Origin: Brachionus rotundiformis
Lineage: Eukaryota; Rotifera; Eurotatoria; Ploima; Brachionidae
Assembly (NCBI GenBank): GCA_016802295.1
Contig: JAESIW010000115.1
Coordinates: forward strand, 846,209 to 910,208
Reading direction: 5' to 3'
Length of the DNA: 64,000 nucleotides
This document shows, one piece after another, positions 57,501-64,000 of the stretch. How positions within the stretch are numbered: the first letter of the stretch is position 1; every line of letters starts with the position of its first letter. The position numbers and the translations under genes are program-made. Under the pieces are notes generated by a model that did no database searches, was not told the DNA's origin, and saw only the letters and a list, made by a program, of their open reading frames with translations.

Positions 57501-60500
57501 TGAAGAAAAGATCCAGAAATTGGTTTTGCAAAAGGCCGATTTGGAAGGTCAAGTAAAAGATTTGGAAGATAGATTGAGTGATGAAGAGCAAACTTCAAGC
57601 GATTTGAATTCAAAGAAGAAGAAATTAGAACAAGAAATAAATGATTTGAAAAAGGATATTGATGATGTTCGCTCTAAATTAGGCAAATCTGATGGTGATA
57701 ACAAATCAAAGGATAACCAAATTCACAAATTACAAGATGAAATGGCTCATCAAGATGAAACAATTGCCAAATTGACACGCGAAAAGAAACGCTTGGAAGA
57801 AACAAATACCAAAACAGTGGAACAATTGCAACAAGAAGAAGATAAGGTTAATCATTTGAACAAGGTAAAGACAAAACTCGAGCAAACATTGGACGAGGCC
57901 GAGGACAATTTGGAAAGAGAAAAGAAAGGTCGTGCTGATTTGGACAAGGCTAAGCGAAAATTGGAAACTGATTTGAAGAACGCTCAGGCCCAAATCGAAG
58001 AGGTCGAGAGACTCAAGAAAGATTTGGAAGATAATTTGAAGCGCAAAGATGCTGAATTGAATAATTTGGGTGCCAAAGTTGAAGATGAACATGGTCAAGT
58101 AACAAATTTGCACAAAAAAATTAAAGAATTACAACAACGTTTGGACGAGTCCCTAGAAGAAATTGAAGCTGAGAGACAAGCCAAAAGCAAAGCTGAAAAA
58201 CAACGAGCTGACTTATCTCGTGAATTGGATGAATTGAATGAAAGATTGGAAGAAGCTGGTGGAGCAACAACTGCTCAACTTGATTTGAACAAGAAACGCG
58301 AAGGTGAATTGGCCAAATTGAGACGTGATTTGGAAGAAGCCAATCTTCAGCATGAAGCAACCACTGCTCAATTGAAAAAGAAACACCAAGATGCTGTCAA
58401 TGAAATGGGTGAACAAATTGATCAACTACAAAAATCCAAAAATCGTTTGGAAAAAGAGAAACAACTTATCAAAACTGAAATTGATGAAGCCAAGATGCAA
58501 ACTGAACATGCCAATAAAGCTAAAGCCAATGTTGAAAAATTGGTCAAACAACTAGAGCAACAATTACAGGAATTGAATGGTAAACTAGACGAATCGGCTC
58601 GTTCTGCCCAAGAGTTGAACTCACAGAAAAATAGACTCCAATCAGAGAATATTAACTTATTGGGACAATTGGAAGATTTGGAGAGTCAAATTGGAGGTTT
58701 TAATAAGACCAAGCAACAATTGCAAGCACAAATCGAAGATGCCAAAAGAACTGCCGAAGAGGAATCTCGTGCCAAGAGTGCTTTGGCTCAACAATTGAGA
58801 AACTTGTCCCAAGATTTAGATCAAGTGAGAGAGCAATTCGAAGAAGAACATGAAGCCAAGGCTGATCTACAGAAACAATTGGCCAAAGTTAACAGTGAAA
58901 TGATCTCATGGAGATCTAAATATGAAATAGAAGGTCTTGCAAGAGCCGAAGAGCTCGAAGAGGCCAAGAGAAAGCTTGCTGCCAAATTGGCCGAAGCTGA
59001 AGAACAAGTCGAGGAGGCATTGGCTAAATGCAACAGTTTGGAAAAGACCAAACAAAGACTTCAAGCTGAAGTTGAAGATTTGATGGTCGATGTTGAACGA
59101 GCCAACTCAAATGCTGCTGCCATGGAAAAGAAACAGAAACAATTTGACAAGTTGATTGGCGAATGGAAACAAAAATGTGAAGACATCACATTGGAATTGG
59201 AAGCTTCGCAGAAAGAAGCTCGCCAATACTCGACTGAATTGTTCAAATTGAAGACCCAATATGAAGAGAGTCACGAGTCCATTGAGGCTTTGAGACGAGA
59301 GAACAAGAACTTGGCCGATGAGATCAAGGACTTGATGGATCAACTTGGCGAAGGTGGCAAATCTATTCACGAATTGGAAAAGTCAAGAAAGAGACTTGAA
59401 ATAGAAAAGGATGAATTGCAAGCGGCTTTGGAAGAGGCTGAAGGTGCTTTGGAACAAGAAGAGGCCAAGGTGTTGAGAGCTCAATTGGAATTGAGTCAAG
59501 TGAGACAAGAAATTGACAGACGTTTGCATGAAAAAGAGGAAGAGTTTGAGAACACAAGACGCAACCATCAACGTGCCTTGGAATCTATGCAAGCTAGCTT
59601 GGAAGCCGAGACCAAAGGCAAAGCTGAAGCCATTAGACAAAAGAAGAAACTCGAATCTGACATCAACGAGCTTGAGATCGCCTTGGATCATTCGAATAGA
59701 GCCAATGCTGACTTGCAAAAAGCAAACAAAAAATTGCAACAAACCATTGGTGAAATGCAAGCTCAAATTGAAGATGAACAAAGACAGAGAGATGAAGCCC
59801 GAGAGGCAGCTGCTCAAGCTGAGCGCCGTGCCAATATGTTGGCTTCAGAGCTTGACGAAATTAGAGTTGCTCTTGAGCAAGCTGAGAGAGCTCGTAAAGC
59901 TGCTGAAAACGAACTTCATGAAGCTGCTGATCGCATTAGTGAACTTGGAGCAGCCAACTCCTCACTTGGAGCTCAAAAACGTAAATTGGAAAGTGACATT
60001 GCCACAATGCAAGCTGATTTAGACGAAGCTATTGCTGAATTAAAGAACTCTGAAGAAAGAGTAAAGAAAGCTTCAGCTGATGCTGCCAGACTTGCCGAAG
60101 AATTGAGATTGGAACAAGTAAATTTACTCCTGTAAAATTAACATTTTTTGAGCTAATGAAATTTTTTTTCCTTTCTAAAGGAACATAGTGTTAATGTGGA
60201 AAAATTGAGAAAGAGCTTGGAACAACAAGTTAAAGATTTGCAGGTTAGATTGGATGAGGCTGAAGCCAATGCTCTCAAAGGAGGCAAACGCATTATTCAA
60301 AAGCTTGAACAAAAGGTTTATTTGAATTAATTCTTGTTAACTTTATAGCTAATCTAGAGTTTATTCCAGATCCACGAGTTGGAATCTGAATTGGACATTG
60401 AACAAAGACACCATCAAGAAACTCTCAAAGAAGTGAGAAAGAATGACAGAAGACTCAAAGAGTTGGCCTTCCAAGCCGAAGAGGACAGAAAGAACCAAGC

Positions 60501-60860
60501 TAGATTGCAAGATCTAGTCGAAAAGCTTCAAAACAAATTGAAGGTCTACAAGAGACAAGTTGAAGAAGCTGAAGAAATAGCCGCTGTAAATCTTGCCAAG
60601 TTCCGCAAAGCACAACACGAACTTGAAGATGCCGAAGAAAGAGCTGGTCAAGCTGAAAATCAATTGAACAAACAAAGAGCTAAAAATCGCAGCACTGTCT
60701 CTGCTGCTAGAAATTCATCTCCACAAGTACTTTACAATTAATTATTATTCAACCTATTTTAATTACTATAATTTTTTTCGCTTTAATAAAGAGAGAACCA
60801 CAACAAATTCGAGCTGCTAGTGCTGTACCATTCAGAGCTGGATCAGTGAGAAGAAACTAG
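54504..60860 (+). CDS. Mhc: Muscle myosin heavy chain, tandem copy 2
   Basis: Same 1954 residues in length as copy 1, with no insertion or deletion between them. Exons: 54504-54851, 54920-55104, 55163-55259, 55320-55421, 55477-55639, 55709-60117, 60181-60315, 60370-60726, 60792-60860. All functional motifs listed for copy 1 are present (P-loop GESGAGKTENTKK, NNNSSRF, DIAGFEIF, GKAKKGG, LALSVLQRN). Exon 6 is one continuous 4.4-kb block where copy 1 has an extra intron. Only one switch-I exon exists; the following intron is 55 bp, too short for another. Differences cluster in the S2 start (57.35-57.7 kb), in 58.43-58.84 kb and in the C-terminal tail, while long stretches are identical at the nucleotide level. 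Confidence 0.97.
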
Positions 60861-61224
60861 AAATTAGAAATATTTTTCTAAAGATTACAATATTTTCAAA
60901 ATAATTAGTTTAGTCTCTTAATTTAACTTAAAAATATTTTAATTCTCAATTTCACCCTTTAAGAAAATAAATAATTTTACAAAATATTTTTTTGTTTCAC
61001 TTGTTATCAAAATTAAAGATTCGAAGTCTTTATCTTATATTCTTTAGTTTTTTTAATTACTTAATTTTTATTTATTATAATCAAATTAAATATATTGAAT
61101 TAAAATTTTTATCTTTAAATTCAACTTCCAGAAATATAATGACAGAAATGCATTACCAAATATAGTTTCGTTGTCTTTCTTCATTAGTTACTTTTGTTTG
61201 AATGCTTTAATTACAATTTACCTA
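60861..61224. other. 3' flank of myosin copy 2
   Basis: 3' UTR and AT-rich DNA; nothing else is seen. Confidence 0.4.
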
Positions 61225-62690
61225 GAAGAACAAAGGTAATAAAATAAATTCAGAAAACTACTGCTCAATATCGCTTTAATCGGTCCTAATAAAAATAATG
61301 GAAAAGTTTATAAGGGATGAAATGATAAAGCATTTATTAAAACACAATTTAATGTCGGTGCACCAACATGGATTTAGGCATGCCAAATCTTGTATAACCA
61401 ACTTGCTATAATAAAAAATGAACAGTCTTCTATAGAGGGATTTAAGTATTGTATGCAAAGTCTTGGAGTCCATAATCAAAGAACCAATTTTAGAGCATTT
61501 ACTTTAGAACAATTTAATTTCCACATCACAGCATTTCCACATCAAAGTCATGTAATACCAATTTAATGGAAACTTTAGATTTTATTACTAAAGCAATATG
61601 ACATCATTTACACAGATTTCGCAAAGGCTTTCGATTTAGTCTCTCATAGAAAGCTTTTGTATAAACTCAAATTTTTTGGGTTCGGTGAAGTCCTGATAAA
61701 TTGGATAAAGGAGTTTCTTTTAGACACAAAGAGTCACAAAGAGTAGTATTAGGAGACACCAAGTCAAATTGGGTAAAAGTTAACAGTGGAGTTCCACAAG
61801 GTTCAGTGCTGGATCCTCTCTTTATTATTAATATAAACGATATGTTGGATATTGTCCAAAACCATTTTGAAGCTTATGGTGATGACACTAAGCTAATATC
61901 AACAATTGGAAATTTCATCTCAATTTACAACCTACAATCAGATATAGATAAAGTGTGTAAATGGTCAAAAAAATGGTCGACTCAGCTAAAAGCAGATATA
62001 ATGCAAGGTTGTTCATATTGGCAAAAGAAATCCAGAGTTTGATCAAAAAATTTGGCTTGAAACCCTCAGTAAGTCAAAAGTCGAAAGGGATTTGGGTATT
62101 TACATACAGAGTGATTTAAAATGGGCTATCCAAGTCAAAAATGCTACAGCTAAAGCAAATAGAATGCTGGGTTCAATTAAGAAAGCATTTAAGTATCCTT
62201 GTAGCGAGACTATGAAATTATTGTATTGTTCAATGGTTAGACCGCACTTGGAAAATGCTGTAAGTTCATGGTGTCCTTATTTAGAAAAAGACATAAATGA
62301 GCTTGAGAGAGTTCAACGAAGAGCACTAAGTTGATTCCAGAAGTCCGTGAATTCGATCATCAACAACGCTTGTTAAGGCTAGATTTAACAAATTTGAGTA
62401 GAAGAAGATTAAGAGGTGACCTAACTCAAATGTACAAATTGGTAAACAATTATGAACAAATTAAATTTAATAAAGGAATCAATTACAGCCTTAACACAAT
62501 ACCTAGTAGCCAAAGGTATGAATTGAAGAGAAATAGCTTTTGTCTAACATGTGAAAGAATAAAAAATTATCTTCCGAGATATAACTTTTTTACAAATAGA
62601 GTCGTGAATGGATGGAATAAACTCTCCTTTATACAGTATTACACAGAAACAGTACTAAAAACATTGAAAATTTGATATAAATAGCATTTA
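61225..62690 (+). mobile_element. Dead CR1/jockey-like LINE, truncated at the 5' end
   Basis: Broken frames follow a non-LTR reverse transcriptase in order: SENYCSISL (NYRPISL block), MEKFIRDEMIKHLL and HQHGFRHAKSCITNLL, IYTDFAKAFDLVSH near 61610, NSGVPQGSVLDPLFIININD, the catalytic block as AYGDDTKLI, CKWSKKWSTQL, then ORF 62092-62334 (MGIYIQSDLKWAIQ, SMVRPHLENA, SWCPYLEKDINELERVQRRA) and 62331-62675 (RRRLRGDLTQMYKLVN, FFTNRVVNGWNKL). Several stops and frameshifts make it inactive. The other LINE pieces in this window are mostly of this family. Confidence 0.8.
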
Positions 62691-63819
62691 AAAACTATTT
62701 TAGGGTCTTTTTTTTTAAATAAGCATATCTTTATTCTTTATTTAAAACTTATCTTTCAAAAAAATTTTTTTTTACATAATAATCTAATTTTTATACATAA
62801 TAATCACCCTTTTAGATTTTATTTTTTGGTTTTTAAAAAAAAAATGAAACTCTTATCTATTTTAAAAAGAACCAAAAATCGTTAATTAGAGATTGAAATA
62901 ATTAATGATTTACTTAATATTTAAAAATTGTTTGAAATAAAAAGCCAACGTTTGAACAGTTACCAATAGTTACTTTTATCCTTGATTCCCTTTTTAGCCC
63001 ATCTTTATTTTCAACATTTCATAGTTTCAGCTATTTAGGTTAACACTACAGACCAGAAAGAAGCTTTTAAAAAATAAATAATAATTGGACTTAAGAAAAA
63101 GAGAAAATTGGAATAATGGAATATGTCGACATGGTAGAGAATATCAAAGATATTCAATATGTGATATCATAAATAAGTTAGGTCCTTGATTATAATACAC
63201 CTGTGCATAATGAAAACAGTACTGAAAAAATTGAAAATTAGATCTAAATAATTTTAAATAAACATTAAAGTTTATTTTACTTAATTTTATCAATTGTTAT
63301 TATATTAGTCAATATAATAATTTCATTAAATTTTCGAAAATTTTTATAGTTAATCAGATTTGAATCAATGTATTAAATTTAATAACAAAATTGCTTATTT
63401 TTTCAATTTTTATCATTCTTGTATACAATTTTCACTGACATTTAACATTGATTTAATTTTTGAAAAAAATGCTAATAAAAAAAATCAGAATCAAAAGAAT
63501 TTTTAAGTATTATTTATTTAATTTAATTTCAGAAAAAAACTTATATATAATCGTTATGATTTTAATATTTTAGACAAAGCATTTTTAAATATTCGATACT
63601 AAATAATGGTCTTAATTCGCTCATAAAATAATGAAAATAATTAAGCTTTATTATTTTTCTTTAAAGTAAATTTCTACAAAGAAAAACAAAATAACGAATT
63701 TGTTGTTAGTCTTAAGGCGAGTTGATACAAATACGAAAAAAATAAATAATTTCTGACTTTATTAAAAAGATAAAATGGCTTTAATTTAATAAATTCAATA
63801 AATGATGTATTTGCTATTC
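62691..63819. other. AT-rich intergenic DNA
   Basis: No gene is seen. A short GAAAACAGTACTGAAAAAATTGAAAAT near 63210 resembles the LINE 3' end at 62645 and may be a tiny relic. Confidence 0.35.
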
Positions 63820-64000
63820 ATTATTTTGGTATGAATTTATCCTTTTTAGGATGAAAAGCTCAAAGAAATTCGGCTTGTAGCTCATTATTTGAAAAAAAAG
63901 TGTGCTTAGTAAATGATAAAGATAGATATTTGGAATCGATAGGTTAAACAAAAACAAGTATTCTTCTTCTAATAAAAACAAATAAAATATCAATAACTGA
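63820..64000 (+). repeat. 181-bp direct repeat at the window end (second unit)
   Basis: Identical by eye to 54125-54305 and cut by the window edge, so the repeat may go on. In the first unit it is followed about 200 bp later by the myosin start codon. Confidence 0.9.

Noticed and set aside
42030..60860. Possibility that the two myosin genes are an assembly duplication
   Set aside because: They differ in intron content, the alternative exon, many silent sites in parts, and entire flanking and intron sequences, so they are real paralogues.

Overview
The window is nuclear DNA from a small-genome invertebrate animal. Evidence: muscle myosin heavy chain genes, a Hairy/E(spl) repressor ending in WRPW, mitochondrial complex I NDUFS1, Sar1, an RBBP6 homologue, and many very short (about 45-60 bp) GT-AG introns in strongly AT-rich DNA. 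A monogonont rotifer (Brachionus-like) fits best, but that is an inference from style and not proven. Gene models below were built by hand from reading frames, splice sites and phase. Several small exons and one whole gene (a CS-domain protein) are not obvious as single ORFs.

Layout. 0.3-4.9 kb: decayed non-LTR retrotransposon pieces, a foldback element, a fucosyltransferase gene lacking its last exon, and a small TTAA-flanked (piggyBac-type) MITE. 5.2-8.3 kb: RBBP6-like E3 ligase (minus). 9.8-10.5 kb: Sar1 copy A (minus). 10.5-13.7 kb: gene-free. 13.7-14.2 kb: small CS/p23-domain gene. 14.3-20.7 kb: six identical tRNA-Ile(AAU) genes in inverted pairs around a PP2C phosphatase, with a Tc1/mariner relic and LINE fossils; one tRNA pair with its flanks is duplicated and the second copy was split by a 5'-truncated LINE. 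20.9-21.6 kb: intronless, bacterial-type maltose O-acetyltransferase with a signal peptide. 23.8-24.6 kb: Hes-type bHLH gene. 26.1-27.5 kb: ankyrin protein with a His-rich tail. 30.5-33.1 kb: NDUFS1 in seven exons. 35.5-37.3 kb: a rhodopsin-type GPCR tail-to-tail with Sar1 copy B. 38.2-40.2 kb: a foldback MITE and a long-TIR DNA transposon. 42.0-48.7 kb and 54.5-60.9 kb: two tandem muscle myosin heavy chain genes, each encoding 1954 residues with no indels between them. 61.2-62.7 kb: a dead LINE.

The most interesting block is the myosin array. The copies share a tract of about 1.1 kb that reads as identical (gene conversion), yet only copy 1 has a second, mutually exclusive version of the switch-I exon and one extra intron. 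The last 181 bases of the window repeat exactly the sequence about 200-380 bp upstream of copy 2, so a third myosin gene probably starts just past the window end.

The other genes are ordinary housekeeping or signalling genes with no evident shared pathway. No CRISPR array, operon or prokaryotic system is present.
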